Below are positions 11,079 to 23,564 of a stretch of 64,000 bases of DNA, in pieces. Source of the DNA: Malachius bipustulatus (Eukaryota > Arthropoda > Insecta > Coleoptera > Melyridae). A program made the position numbers and the translations under genes. Each line of letters starts with the position of its first letter. The stretch's first letter is position 1. Below the pieces are notes generated by a model. It was not told the DNA's origin and made no database searches. It worked only from the letters and a program-made list of their open reading frames with translations. Location: positions 17,956,858-18,020,857 of the forward strand of contig OU342633.1 of the NCBI GenBank assembly GCA_910589415.1, given 5' to 3'.

Positions 11079-11934
11079 TTAAGCCAGTGCTTGGCATGCT
11101 TCCATAATTCGCCGTCTGAGTTCATCTACGTCAGCAGGCTGTGTTTTGTAAACAACAGACTTAAGATGACCCCACAGAAAGAAGTCCAAAGGGAGTCAAA
11201 TCTGGTGACTTCGTTGGCTATTCAATTACTCCTCCCCGGCAGATACGCATCTGTCGGATATCTTTGGTCTAACCACTGTCGTACTGGAAGGAAAAAGTGA
11301 GATGGAGCCCCAACTTGCTGAAATGTACCAAAGTATTTCTTCCAAAATAAGATTATCAACATCTTCAATTTGATTTTCTAGCTCTTGGATGATAAGTGGT
11401 TCGATGGTGTCGTCGAGCATGTTGAGGCAGAGGTTTTGTCCTCAAAATAAATAAAGCCAATTATGATGTTTCCCAAAGCTACTGCCCAAACATTATTTTT
11501 TTGTGGCCATTGCGAATTAGTCTCTTGGAAAATTTGCGGATTTTCTCGCTCCATTCAATAGCGACAGTTTTGTTTATTGGCGTTTCCAGCAACAAAAAAA
11601 AGTGCACTCGTCACTAAAGAAAACGTTCAACACTAGGTTAGGTGTAACTTTTTGATCAAAGTCATCATCTTCATAAAGGTTTTACCATAAGAGTTTTATA
11701 TCAATTTATACCAATTTGAGCAGTTTCCTTAAGTAGTAGGTATATACGTCGGTTTACGTTTTTTTTTATTCGTCAGTGAGCCAGTGTCTGCAAAATTAGT
11801 AACTCTTAGATCCAGAATATTTATTGATGACGACGATCCTTTTTTATTTATATTTCTTTATAAAAAGTACTGCTTCTTGCACATTTGCGAACTCTCCGTA
11901 GAAGTTCAATTCTTTCTTGAAGAGAATGAACCAT
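11079..11934 (-). pseudogene. Broken Tc1/mariner-type transposase
   Basis: A second decayed insect transposase related to the one at 5917 but of a different lineage. On the minus strand it starts MVHSLQERIELLRRVRK at 11934. TGSLTNKKKRKP of the helix-turn-helix linker follows near 11750. The DDE part begins with a degraded block at about 11630-11430 that keeps NANKQNCRY, ENPQIFQETNSQWPQKNNVW and NIIIGFIYF. A damaged middle (about 11420-11240) should contain the second aspartate. SPDLTPF and FLWGHLKSVVYKTQPADVDE lead to LRRRIMEACQALA and a stop at 11079. Several frameshifts and stops are present, so it cannot encode an active enzyme. Flanking terminal repeats were not identified. Confidence 0.85.
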
Positions 11935-11999
11935 TTTTCACAGTTGATATTAGTTCACGATTTTGCAACGATGCAAAAAAATCGTTATCGTAGAAATCC

Positions 12000-12657
12000 C
12001 GTGCGGTTGAGGTACCCATCGTGTGCGACCCAGGTGGCGGATAGGACAACGCCTTACAACGAGCGATAGTGAGTAAGGTTAGCAGCGGTGATAGAGCTCG
12101 TCGGATCTTAAACTCTAGCCTGGTAGCTCAGGAAAGCCATACCGTGGCCTACCTACCCCCAACGCAGTTGTGGTGTAGTGACTTAAGGAGGTCTGCACTA
12201 GGGGCAACGGCGCCGAAGAATGACCGAATCTGGGCTCTTCGTCAATCCGTATATCACTCTGTGTTGTGGGCATGTCTCACACACAGAGAGATATGGGGGT
12301 CTTTACTTACCCGTCCGGACTGGGTGGATGAGGCACCACTATAAAAACCTCCCCACTCTCAAGGTATTGCGTGCGCCGAAGAGCTGAATGACTATGGTCA
12401 TCTCAGTCTTAACGGCAAACGTAACCTCGCGGCACCTGCCGCATCCCGTTGTACTGAGCCTTAACTCCTTGCATACGGGCTCTGTGGGGAGTGAACTTTC
12501 CAAGCTACTCCTGGGACATCCATGGAGTGTGTGAAACAAATATGCTCTGACGAGGAGAACCAAAACCTCGATCTCCAGGCTGAAGAAGCTATGGTGATCG
12601 GTTCTAATCCGACTCCAAGAAACAGCTCGATTCCGCTGGACCAGGAAGAGAAATGTT
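12000..12657 (+). other. GC-richer block, possible LINE UTR or ORF1
   Basis: Distinctly GC-richer than its surroundings, with two open frames on the plus strand (12069-12344 and 12522-12716). The second contains LDLQAEEAMVIGSNPTPRNS, which has protein-like composition but which I cannot assign to a family. It abuts the LINE RT fragment on the opposite strand. A LINE 5' UTR/ORF1 piece or an untranslated leader of another retroelement are both possible. Confidence 0.3.
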
Positions 12658-13990
12658 TTATAGGCGCGTATGTAAACGTGTTTTCAGTGGACAAGAGATG
12701 GTGGGGTGGTAGTTAAATAAATTGAACGGAGTATGATTACCGTGAGAGAATTGGAAAGGATCAAGATTGGCCTGATTTTTGTGAATAAGTTTGAGGAGGG
12801 AGAAAAAATACAGGGCGGGCAATGTTAAAAGACCAAGTCGCCTAAATTGACCCCTGAAAGACTGGCGGATGGATAGGCCTGCCAGGATCCTGAGAGCCCT
12901 CTCTGAAAAAGAAGAACTTTTCGGAGTGACTTCCCGGTGCTGCCCCAGACGGCGATGATAGGCTACATGTAGATAGGCTACATGACTATAAAAATGTCCA
13001 TAATATGCAGAGAGCAGAATATTTTGGGAGACAGTGTGTTGGAGTCGTCTCAAAAGGAAGCAAGGGCTAGCGAGTCGGTGGCATAAGAGGCCGATGTGAG
13101 CTGTCCAGTTGAGATTTTGGTCGATGTGAAAACCCAGAAATTTCACGACCCCTCTGGGCTTAATCAGGCTATTATTGTGGGGGATGTCAGGCAGAGATGG
13201 TAGACGTGATCCAGGAGAATGAAAATCTATCAACTCAGTTTTTTGTCTTTCAGTTTTAGTCTATTAATGAAGCCTTAGTCTTAGAAAAGCCATGTAGATG
13301 CTTTCTCAAGTGGGTCTTGAACCGTTAATATAATTTTGCGGAAGGTCTTATCTTAATGAGAATAGTTGTATCGTCTGCATTGTTAACGCAAAGGGAATTT
13401 TGGGATGTGGATTTTGGACCTAATTCGTTGATGAAAATATGGACCAAGGACACTGCCCATGAGACAGGAACAAAAAGGGACTTGGTCACTCGGCCACCCG
13501 ATCCAGCTAATTCCACCGCCTAAGTTCTACCCTGCAAGTAACTTGAGAACCAGGAAAGGGCCAGTCCGCGTATTCCCACAGCTTCAAGTTTCAAAAGGAG
13601 GCATTCGTAGCACACACCATAAATTGCCTTGGAGATGTCCAGAAGCCACCCCACCGTGCGGATGTCTTCCTCCATTCCCCCATAAATAAACTCCATGAAT
13701 TGGACGAGAATAGTCTCGGTAGCTCTTTTTCTTAAGAATCCATGCTAGGAGTCAGACATGGTCCGAGTATTTTCAAGAAAGTCTAAGAGACCGTGTGAAA
13801 CTGGAGATTCAATAATTTTGTCAACGACCGAAATCTGTCTAATTGGTCTGTAATTATCGGGATTTCCAACATCACCTTTCTTGAAAATGGGCTTAACAAG
13901 GGCAGCTGTGAGTTGTTCGGGGAATACACCAGTGGGAAGGTCAGAAATTATCGAATATAAAATCGACCTGTCTAGTGAGAAACACTTTCA
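12658..13990 (-). pseudogene. Jockey-like LINE reverse transcriptase
   Basis: Decayed ORF2 of a non-LTR retrotransposon on the minus strand. From 13990 downward it shows VKPIFKKGDVGNPDNYRPI (RT block 1-2), then VVDKIIESP. The block around 13700-13500 follows, with AVGIRGLALSWFSSYLQGRT. VNNADDTTILIKI near 13370 is the altered active site, with N-A-D-D in place of Y-A-D-D. The long frame 13233-12658 carries the thumb and C-terminus: VKFLGFHIDQNLNWTAHI, LRRLQHTVS, ERALRILAGLSIRQSFR and LGLLTLPALYFFSLLKLIHK. It is 5'-truncated (no endonuclease seen). The same C-terminal block occurs at 35029-35526 on the plus strand, so both belong to one family. Confidence 0.85.
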
Positions 13991-16085
13991 GGGAGAATTA
14001 GGTAGTGACAAGTTTTCAAAATGACACCCTTTATAAAAAATATCTCATTTTCTGGTTATATGAGACACTCTGTACTTATCTTATTTTGGATGCAGGATTA
14101 AAAAACTATCACGTGTTTATGGAATTTTAAATATTTTCATGACATGTGTTCTCTTGATACGAAAATATTGAAGTGCATAATCATTCAAGCGAATTGTTAC
14201 AGTTTACAGTAAATTACTATCTTGGAAAGGATAAACAAAGGCATAACAACGAATCGTGTTCCGGTAAAAGAATGCTGATACATCCTACATATTATCAGAA
14301 TAGAAAAAATAAATAAAAAATTAAATAGACGATTTGTGATGTGTTTAACCTGGAGGTATGAAAATAATCGAAATTTTCTACTGGCGCTATCTTAAACAAC
14401 CAACTGTTTGTATCTGATTTAAATTTGCTCATATAGACAATGGGATTCCAAAGTCAATCCACGTGCTAATCTCGGAAATCTTCAAAAAGCAATTCACATT
14501 ATGGTGCTTGTTTTCTTGCCGATAGATTCACAGATAAGACATGGAATCGCCAAGTAACGAAGTCGAGTCTAAAACTATAACCATTCTCACGTGTGTGAAT
14601 AGGAGTAGGAAACGTATATCTAAATAACTCATTTTCAGTTATTTTTATGAGAAACAACTAACATAGTGGTAGCATTACATGTTATATGATATGATGCATG
14701 TTTCCGAGGTATTGTATGTAAAGATTAATTGTAATTACAAGTAATTATTACAATTGCAACATTATATATTTGCTATGCGTGTTGTAAATGTATAGAACTT
14801 CATTATTAAGAATTGTGATGTTACCGATGAGAGAATATAAAATATTACGTCTTCATTACAGAATTAATAGATTTTATGTAGAAACCGTGAGCCATTAACA
14901 AATACGGATAAAATTGTTAACAAATGCGAGAATAATAACAATAAATAACTTCACTCTTAGAAAAATATTCCTTAATAAGTGTGGGATATGTTATGCCCTA
15001 CATAAGCATGAATCAATTTACAGAACTACATATTTATAAAGAGATAGACAATTATGCAAAGATACCCGCTAATGACAAAATCTGGAATAATTATTAACAC
15101 TATGAACATACAAATACAATCAACTTTGATAATCAAAAGGAATAAATTAGTATAATAAATATTTAGTTTAATTGCTCACGAAAGGAAGAAGAAATTATTA
15201 CAATGTTACTAAACCAAGTCTAGTAAACCACAATTAGAGTAGCTATACCAGGTGCACAAGTCCAGTGCCTATTAATTAAAAAAATAAATAAAGCGACTTT
15301 TAAGCCGAATCCAAAAACCCGTCAATTTCGGTTTTTAAATTTTCCGAGAAATTTTAACTATCTTTGTCACTTCCAACTTCAATCCCCTCAGAGAAGTGGC
15401 TCTAACTGCTGGTACTCTGAAATATTCAAATGTGAAAATGGTCGTGAGACAAATTATTTTCTTTATTCAGGACACATAAAATTTTTGGATTACCGCGTAA
15501 TATCTAAGCATCAGGCTGAAATCTGGCACTTCAATAATTTTAATCCATGTATCCTGCACTGTTGCTTTGTAAAAACTACTATTTGGAGGTCTTTTTTGAA
15601 GGTAATGAAAAATACAAAACCCTATTTTATTATTATGGAGCTGCCTGGTATACGAGGTGTACCCTATTCGTCATTCCTAAAAATCGATCCCTCCCGTTAG
15701 TAAGCATCTAGTACACAATAATGTCAGCGGAGAATAAAATTTGCAGCTAAAGAAGCTTAACCAGATATATCGTCGAGCCTGGCACTAAAAGGGGTGGTTG
15801 TGGGTTTCCACATGCGTAACAAGGAATTGGGAGCAAGGCTCAGAGTTTCCCGAGGAACTTTATTCTTATGATAAAATAAAATAAATCTATTACTGATTTT
15901 AAGAAACGGAAACTTTGATGAATAGGGATTGAATGAGTCTAAAAGATTCAATCATGTCTGAGATCGAGTCTTTAAAACTATATAAACTATCAGAAATATT
16001 TCATTTTACAGTTTTACACATTCTCACATATGATTTTTTTATAATAAAGTCTGTCTAAATAACGTTTTCATTTTTTATTCATAGG
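13991..16085. other. AT-rich DNA, no gene seen
   Basis: Long AT-rich stretch without a recognisable coding remnant or long inverted repeat. Near 14020-14095 there are sequences resembling the ends of the TACAGGGTG foldbacks (ACACCCTTTATA and GACACTCTGTACTT), probably a small decayed element. Confidence 0.35.
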
Positions 16086-16089
16086 AAAA

Positions 16090-17960
16090 TTTCATTTATT
16101 TATTGTAGCAAAATACGGAAGACAGTTTGTGGTCCTTGATGCTGCAGACATTCAGGCTTATGTATTCTTCTGTATTTATACTCTCCTTAGCTCCTGTTTT
16201 GGGACTGATTCGGTCCATGAATACATAGCGGGTTAGCGAATGTCGTGCACTCAAAAAGTACTGTCTCTTCTTCCTCATTGCAAAGTCTGTTATTCTTCTC
16301 TGTAGATGCTTGTCTTCTCTGCAGATGTTGTCTCAGATGGCAGTGCTCTGTGAAAAGTTCCACCACTCTCCTGATCTGTGTTCTGTTTAGGCGCAGTATT
16401 TCATTGACAAGGGTTGGAGATTTTTTCAGCATTAACTTTCCATGATTATTTCCTGGTGCATGGTTCCAGTGTGTTTTGTGTTGGTTCCTTGCCCACTTTA
16501 TCACTGTACCACGTAACATATTTTGAGTTGTTACGCACACTAGTTCGGGTACAGTGCAGGTCGTTGCAGAGTCTTTCCAGAAAAGTTCGTTTCGATAGCC
16601 CGGTACTTGAACAAGTTTTATGTTGTTATATTTGGCCAGTTAATGGAGGTCCTGCCAGCATTGCCGCAAACAAATCTTGATTATTTTTAGGACCTACGGG
16701 CTAGCCAGATTGTCGGAGAGGATCTAGAATTCCCTACCTTGTTTTTTCAATGTAATTCAGCTAGAATGTTGTGGTGCGTATTTCCAAATACTGCATCTAA
16801 GAGACACGTCGTACACTCTGTACGGTTTCTGTTTCAGTACTGTTTTAGAATCATCTGCATACCAAACTGGGATTTTTTAGACACCGGTGATCCATTCACT
16901 GCCATTCTTCTCACTCAATTAATACCTCGAATGTTTTATCAAATTTGATTTTAGAACTCATATTTTTTGCGCTTTGAAAATAATAAATCAGTGACGATCC
17001 AGTTATTCTGAAGTACCCTAGTAGTCCCGATTCATGCGATGTTCCTGGCTGATTAGTCTGAATCGATGTGAGACTGAGCGGTCTATATGCCTAGTTCTCG
17101 TCATTGACGTCCAAACTTCGGGATAAAGACCTACTTTATATCCATCCAGGCACGAGACTGGCTCTGTAGAGTTTACAAATGACTCTGGCGAGGTCGTCTT
17201 TATACCCTTCTCCAACAGTGGAGGATGTATTCCATACGGGCCAGGTGATTTGAATGTTTCGAATGAGCCTAGCGCCCATTTTACTTTTTTATAAGCGATG
17301 GTATGTATTGAGCTTACGAGTCCTCACTAGAGGCCATATTTATGTAAAGGGTTCACCAGGGCTGCCTGTCAGTTTTTGTTGCGTATCAGCATGTTGCATA
17401 TGGGGTGATTATATGGTGCAGTATGGAAACTATATACCTTACGAAGTACCTTAATAATTTCACTGCCAGTTTCTATATTTTTATCATCCTCATCTTTTAG
17501 GTACATAAATGGGGCTTAGGAGGAAACCCTTGCCAAGAGCATCCTTCAGATGTCGTTTTTTTTGACAAAGGTACCTCCACACACGCCTCTTGACTAAACG
17601 AAGTTTCATACTGGAGCATACAGTTAGTATGGCTCTGTAATCGTCCCACCGTCCAGTTTTTTTTTTTTTGGCATTATTGGAAAGCCTTTTTGTTCTCTGT
17701 TTTATCTCCGCCAGCTTGGGGTTCCACCAGCTAACTTCCCCACCTTTCCCACAAGGTTTCTGAGTACAGTTGCTATGATATGAGGTTATAATGGCTCTCT
17801 CAAGTTTAGTGATTTTGGAGTATCGAGTGGCATGCTAACATGCTGTATTACTTTCTTCTCGGAGCCTATTAAAACTTCGAATTCACAATATTCAACCGGA
17901 GCAGTTCGGTTTTCAGGAAAATCATTCCACGGTCCAGCAAAGTCCTCATAGTCGAGGTTG
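16090..17960 (-). pseudogene. R1-like LINE ORF2, internally deleted
   Basis: Decayed non-LTR retrotransposon on the minus strand. Near 17740 it reads VSWWNPKLAEIK, the linker between endonuclease and RT. At about 17220-17040 it shows LARVICKLYRASLVPGWI followed by RPLSLTSI, the first RT blocks. Most of the RT palm and thumb are missing: only about 400 bp separate this from the RNase H end LFAAMLAGPPLTGQI near 16650. The frame 16540-16187 then gives LNRTQIRRVVELFTEHCHLR and LCNEEEETVLFECT, the C-terminal zinc-finger-like region (C-x-x-C partly lost). It is a different lineage from the LINE at 12658. Confidence 0.75.
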
Positions 17961-18016
17961 ATAACCGCAACCAGGTGACAGGCACAGTGTTCCTGGACGT
18001 GGCGAAGGCTTTCAAC
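17886..18016 (+). pseudogene. Short LINE RT fragment
   Basis: Plus-strand piece of an RT domain. IQPEQFGFQENHSTVQQ, then in a shifted frame VDNRNQVTGTVFLDVAKAFN, match the family pattern QFGFR...STVQQ followed by G-x-x-F-L-D-V-x-K-A-F-D, which holds the first catalytic aspartate. It stops at the GC-rich tandem repeat that follows. Confidence 0.75.
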
Positions 18017-18034
18017 AAAGATTTACGTACGACC

Positions 18035-18400
18035 GAGGGGTTGGCGGGCGTCGAAGATCGACCTCGACGTCAGCATCGCGTTCAGCATCCTCGAAAACGG
18101 GCGGGGACGGATTTTCTTCGATTTCACGCGGCGAGTTCCCGCTTCATCCCTTCCGGGGGTTGTTCTTGGCCGCGTAGAGGGGTTAGCGGACGTCGAGAAC
18201 TGACCTCGACGTCAGCATCACGTTCAGCGAGCTCGAAAACGGGGGGTGACACAAGTTTGGCTGCCAAGAGAAAGAAGTTCCGTGATTTACCCTCCATAGG
18301 GGTGGTTTTTGGCCGTTTTATGGGGTGCGGTCAACTCGAGAAGAGTTTAAACCACCACCATCGTATTCAGCATCCTCGAAAACGGGGGGAGGACTAGTCT
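18035..18400 (+). repeat. GC-rich tandem repeat, unit about 142 bp
   Basis: Three diverged copies of a unit of roughly 142 bp. Landmarks are CCTCGACGTCAGCATC at about 18063 and 18203, and CCTCGAAAACGGG at about 18089 and 18374, with a variant near 18232 (GCTCGAAAACGGG). The block is far richer in G+C than the surroundings and immediately follows an RT fragment, so it may be the edge of a LINE or a separate satellite-like insert. Confidence 0.65.
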
Positions 18401-19815
18401 CGTTGGACTCTGAAATCCGAGCATTTTTCGTTTTTTTTTCGACTCACAGAATTCACTATTTAACCCGATATTATAATTATGTAAATATATGTGGCAACGA
18501 GTGTGTTACATGTGGTGGGTAATCGTTAGTTTTTTCTTCAACTGTTTTTTTCATTCATTTTTTTATTATTTTTTAATATTATTTATTTATTTAATTATTT
18601 TACTTTTTTAATAATTTTTAAGCAAATTATTGACAAATACGAATGTAAAGTAGCCTTTATTATAGTAAGTAGCCTCAAATGTTAATCAAAACTGATTGAT
18701 GAATATAAGCCATTACTGGTCACAAATAAAGAAAAATTTTTTGATAATTATTATAGCTGATGGTATCTATGAAGTTGCGTTAAAATATGTGAAGAATTCT
18801 ATTATCGTTGCCCTTGCTGTTAAAAACTTAACAGTGGCCTGTAAAATCTCATTTTTTGTGTTTGTAAAACCAAAAACGTGTTCTTTAAGTCGTATTGTAT
18901 TTGTAACAAAATAACCCAGCTCAACGCGTACGTAATGCTATAGTTATTCCCAATTGAATAACAAACAAAAATTGGCTTTCGAATAATTCGAATAGGACTT
19001 TATGATAAAATTTTTGTTGGTTTACGGGTAAATGGATCATCGCCAAAGCTTTCGTTTTATTTATTTATACAAAGATTCATTTGAAATTCAGTCAGAGTTG
19101 TTGAACGCAGTTTAGAAATCAATAGGATTTGCTGATAGAGGAACTATCATTGTTGTACATCATATGTATACATTACGTTTCTTTAGTCTTATTGTATATT
19201 ACTTATTAACTGAAAATAAAAATTATGAAATACAATAATTATTATTATTCTAAAAACGTGCAAGTAACATTTCTGTTAACTGAAATAGTTGGTAGGTTTA
19301 CTGTTTTTTGGAGAAGAACTTTATCATTTGATAGGAGACCTTTTTTAAGAAACAAAACTTTCCATACAAATATGTCCAGAATCTCTTAGAAAAAAGATAC
19401 AGGCTGTTGAGTAATTTTTATTTATTTTTTTTTGTTTTCGGCGCTTAACTTGGGCATTTCTTAATATTATACCAAGAGGTTATTTATTATAATTTAAAGC
19501 ATACAAAACGAAATTAACCATGTGGAGAAAAAACTATCAGAGCCGTAGATGCTGGGCATGTGACTCCTTTTTCTCCCAATAAATTCTACGCTCGTGGACT
19601 TGCAAAACCTTCCTTAGCGTTGAATTCCCTAGAAATCTTTTTTTTTTATCTAGGGATATCTATTATTTTCGAGAAAAGGAGAGAGTAATTTCAACCTTTC
19701 TGCCAAGTATAACGAGTTTTTTTTTTTTCCAGACGACGTAAAAAATAATATGGTGGCCATAAGAAAAATAAAAGTATACCGTGAATACTCTGCGAGATCT
19801 AGTCGGCTTCGAAAT
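18401..19815. other. AT-rich DNA, no gene seen
   Basis: Strongly AT-rich with simple ATTT-type runs at 18540-18620. No coding remnant or long inverted repeat was recognised. Confidence 0.35.
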
Positions 19816-20039
19816 TTTTTAAAATGTCACATGAATAATAAGCAATCGTACGATTCTAACAGACAGAAAAGGGTTTAGAATTTCAATATAAAGTGGTATT
19901 GGAAATGATAGGTAGCTATAGCTATTTCTAGATTTACTTATTTTCGGTGCGCCACTGAGTCGGTGGTTACGCCTCAACGCTGATACGCCGTGAGTATAAA
20001 CACTTTTATCAACCACTCTGTATTCATAGGTTACTGCGA

Positions 20040-20277
20040 TGTCATAATTCCTTCTACATCGAATCGATACGGACAGGAGGAGGCTGCCCTTATCGGGAAA
20101 TGAACACTTCGACACGGCGGCTGGGAGTTTAATTAAGTCTAGTTGGCGTATTGTGTCAATATTATCCCCCGACATCGGGGGGACAACACGGGCGGCACAG
20201 GGCTCTCTAGATTGCCTCACGTCCGAGGTGTCTTTGATCTGTCCCGCCATCTTGTCGCAAGAGCTGTCCGGACACAC
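20040..20277 (-). other. Possible host exon, weakly UBC-like
   Basis: A long minus-strand frame, 20277 to 19819, begins in GC-rich sequence. An internal ATG in good context (ACAAGATGGCGG, near 20250) leads to MAGQIKDTSDVRQSREP and then LPAAVSKCSFPDKGSLLLSV. The FPDKGSLLLSVSI stretch loosely resembles the first beta strands of ubiquitin-conjugating (UBC-fold) enzymes, and a GT that could act as a splice donor lies near 20057. Beyond that the frame looks random. No partner exon was found in the window. The resemblance may be chance. Confidence 0.15.
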
Positions 20278-20279
20278 GC

Positions 20280-21385
20280 TGCATGAAAATTACATGAGTC
20301 TGGATATTGTGTGAGGATAGCTAACAAGTAACTATTCTGCGGACTGATGTTACAACGGAGAACTGAAAAAGAAGTTTATGGAGGGACAAGGAGGGTATAT
20401 GGGATCAAAGCGAGGACAAATCGGAAGTTGAGATGGGAGTTGATTATGCTGATGTAATCCAAGCTTTAATGTAATTGCGAAGTTCCATCATGATTGGTAG
20501 TGCTTAATATCCAGTCATTAACTGGGGACCTATATTTTGTTCAACTAATATCTAATTTTTTTAAGGTAGATAGATATAGGTAGATAACAATATTTTCTGT
20601 TATACGTCTCCATTGTAAATAAATATTGCACAAGTCGACGATACAATGCCCGATGTTGTAGTAACACCAAAAATATAAAGTGTTAATGCCGATTCCTCTC
20701 TATTAATTATTAAATAATAAAACAAATCAGAGTGTTGACACAAGACTTTATCAGGTTAACACCCCATTAACATACGCTTGAAAAATGCATCAACATTGTA
20801 ACTCTAATGAAAATTCCACAATGCCTTATGACTTAATTTTAGTTTCACAGCAGTAAAAAAGTTTTTATTGTCCATTAAATACGTTTTAAAACCTTTGAAG
20901 AATTTTACACCTCGTAATTAGAATGTTATAATGGGCAGCCTTTATGATCTAAACCCTCTTAGAATAGGTCTTGAATAAATCATTTATTGTGGTAGATTTA
21001 AATTATTATAAAAAAATCACACCGAACTGGCGCCACTATCCGTTTTCATTTCCCAAGGCTTTTGCATTATAATAAATATCTCAACTTGAATAACTTGGTC
21101 GGTTGTATCTGGGTGTGTAAGTTTGATTCTTCAGACTGGCAATGGCCGATAACGAAAATTAAATAAGAATGATAAACAATGTTAGTTTAAGAAAGCAGAA
21201 TTATTTTACATGATTACTTTGAAAAAAATTAATCTAAAATCATTAGTCAGGCATCGTTTGTAATTTGTTGATTAAACGCTGGGTATGCCTACAACTGCCT
21301 AACTTAAAATGAATAAATTAAAACAAACAGCTACATCAACAATAATAGAAATACTTACTTGTCAACCGTTACTGAAGGTTGCATA
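20280..21385. other. AT-rich DNA, no gene seen
   Basis: No coding remnant or inverted repeat recognised. Confidence 0.3.
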
Positions 21386-21387
21386 TA

Positions 21388-21975
21388 CCGGGTGAGTCAT
21401 TAAGAATGGTCATCGGGAATATCCCAGAAATTAAGCGTCGCACAGCCTTAGGCAAACAATTTTGTTCAAGAAAAGTAGCCCTAAAAAATCGTTGGAAAAT
21501 ACTTTTTAGGTTCTAAAATGACCGCTAGGAGGTATAACAGTCATGACCAAATAAAAATTTTGAATTTTCTCATTATCTTTTAGAAGTAGGGTATATTCAA
21601 AATATCATGAGTGTAATGCTTGAATATCTTCGATTTATTTTATATTACACCTTTATTTTTTCATAACTCCTAAAGTGGTGGGGAAATGTTAAAACTGCTT
21701 ATTCAAACGTCGATATTCCGGGTAACCTCTACGAAATTTAACAAGATTAGTCCGTTACAAAGAGTTTTCCTTTTTCTGTCGATTGCATTTTAGAATTTTT
21801 TTATTTTGTTGCCACCGCAACCGCTAGAGAGCGTTGTCTGACACGTGTGGAAATTTGTCGCGATTTTTAAAAAATAAATAGAATGGTATACAATTATTTA
21901 TTTTTACGTACCTAGTGGAAAAGCGAATTAAATTATGAAGATCGAATTAAATTATGAAGATGTCATTGAAAACAG
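21388..21975 (+). mobile_element. Single arm of foldback family F1
   Basis: Starts with CCGGGTGAGTCATTAAGAAT after a TA, identical to the left end of the complete foldback at 24910-25908. Its first 80 bp match the right end of that element, and the interior shows the shared GCCACCGCAACCGCTAGAG and GATGTCATTGAAAAC blocks. A symmetrical second arm does not follow directly. A short block at about 22850-22930 (GAGTTATGAAGTCGGTT) matches the complement of 25084-25103 and may be a separate broken arm. Confidence 0.65.
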
Positions 21976-22965
21976 CAGCCTCAGCTAATAGATCTTAAGT
22001 TTAGTAGGTTTTTGTTTTTGCGTAGTAGCTTTCATAATAAAACTAAAATTTCTTTAAGTGACTTTCAGCCAAAGTGACTTTAAAATTATTTATTATGAAA
22101 CCGACCCCTCGTCTAAAAAATGTTACTCGCACTGATGGATGACTGACAATTTTGTGTTAGTTGCTGTAAGCATTTAGCCATTTTTCTTTCTGTAGTAGAT
22201 ATAGAAAAAGTACTTTATTAGGTATTACAATTCCCCCTCTCTATATTCGAGCAATTCTCTGATGTTATTTCATTATTTGATCTGGCGTTATTTGATCTCC
22301 GGTCGTTCTCTAACCAGTGGAATGATTGATCGTCCGACCTCCTCGATATATCATTATCCTTGCGGAATGTCATAATATTTCCAGATAATTACTGTCCAAA
22401 GCGGGATTCCTGGACTGCTTGGGGTCACATACAGCCGATGACCGTTGACAGCTATGCCTCATCCGCGAATAACTGACGTGCCTCCTGTCATATCCGGTGA
22501 AAAATTCAATATCCAGAGGTAGGAAGCGAGTCAATAGGAGACGGTATTGTGTGGAACAGCACGGGACAAATTCCACCCTGTGCCAGTTTCCCACTGGGAG
22601 TGGGAGAAAATGGACGGCGTTGTCGTGTTGAGCAGAATTTTTTTCATCTGCTCTTCCAACTAATACCAAAAGAGTAACCTTTTTTAAACTTCTAGTATAA
22701 TATATACACATAAATCACATACCCAAAAACATGGAACTTCTATAAAAGACCAATAATAGTTATTACCTACTTTTTAGTTAACTCTTAAGGCGGACGTTAG
22801 TCTGCAGGATGTCAAAGTTAACTGTTCGTTATTGTTACAGTTCGTTATTATCGGAGTTATGAAGTCGGTTAAATATGTAAAACGAGAAGAAATATTGCAG
22901 AGTATTAGAGTGGTGAAAATAGAAAAACATTTACAAGTCAAGTTGCAACGAATTTTAGACGGATA
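21976..22965. other. No gene; GC-richer block
   Basis: About 22390-22640 is GC-richer with an open minus-strand frame (22370-22711) of no recognisable family. About 22840-22930 holds the possible broken arm of foldback family F1. Otherwise nothing is seen. Confidence 0.3.
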
Positions 22966-23479
22966 GACACGTTGGTCGCCACTTGAAACGAATTATTTTA
23001 CCCTAGAGGGGAAAAATAACCGTTGAGAACATGAGACAAATAAAAGACAACAAGGGTCGTGGGTTGAGTTGCCAATCTAAGAGGGTCAACAATAACCAGC
23101 GGGTCAGCAGAACAACAGGTACTCTTTATTTAAAAAAAATCACAGCTATTAAGTTTCACATAATCTTGAGCACGGTTAACAAAATAAAAAAACGTTGAGA
23201 TCAGCCGAATGAAAGGGGTGGTAAAATTGGACCAGTGAAGGCACTTATCTTCGTAGGGTCTCCTGTGCGAGGATGAAGGTTTTCAGCCGGGGCTCTGGGT
23301 GGCTCAGGTTCGGCTGCTATTTATTGGTTCAGCTGCTGCGGGGATCAGATCAGCAGCTCCAGTACTACCAATGTGTGCCCCTGGATCAGGTGCACTTCGG
23401 TACGAAGACAAAGGTTGTCCAATCGGAAAAGTGATCTCAGGTATGAAGAGTGTGCTCCGGTATGAAACGTCGGTCCAGT

Positions 23480-23564
23480 AGGGAAAACTTGCTCCCGTAG
23501 GAAAACTTGCTCAAGGAAAAGTTGCCCCCGTAAGAAAACTTGCTCCCACAAGAAAAAGCAAGCC
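23480..23564. repeat. Minisatellite, unit 15-18 bp
   Basis: Five diverged tandem units of the type GGAAAACTTGCTCCCGTA. On the minus strand they translate as repeated EQVFLR-like hexapeptides, which is a by-product of the repeat. Confidence 0.7.

Noticed and set aside
17975..18397. 140-residue frame as one protein
   Set aside because: Only the first residues (TGTVFLDVAKAFN) are RT; the rest is the translated tandem repeat.
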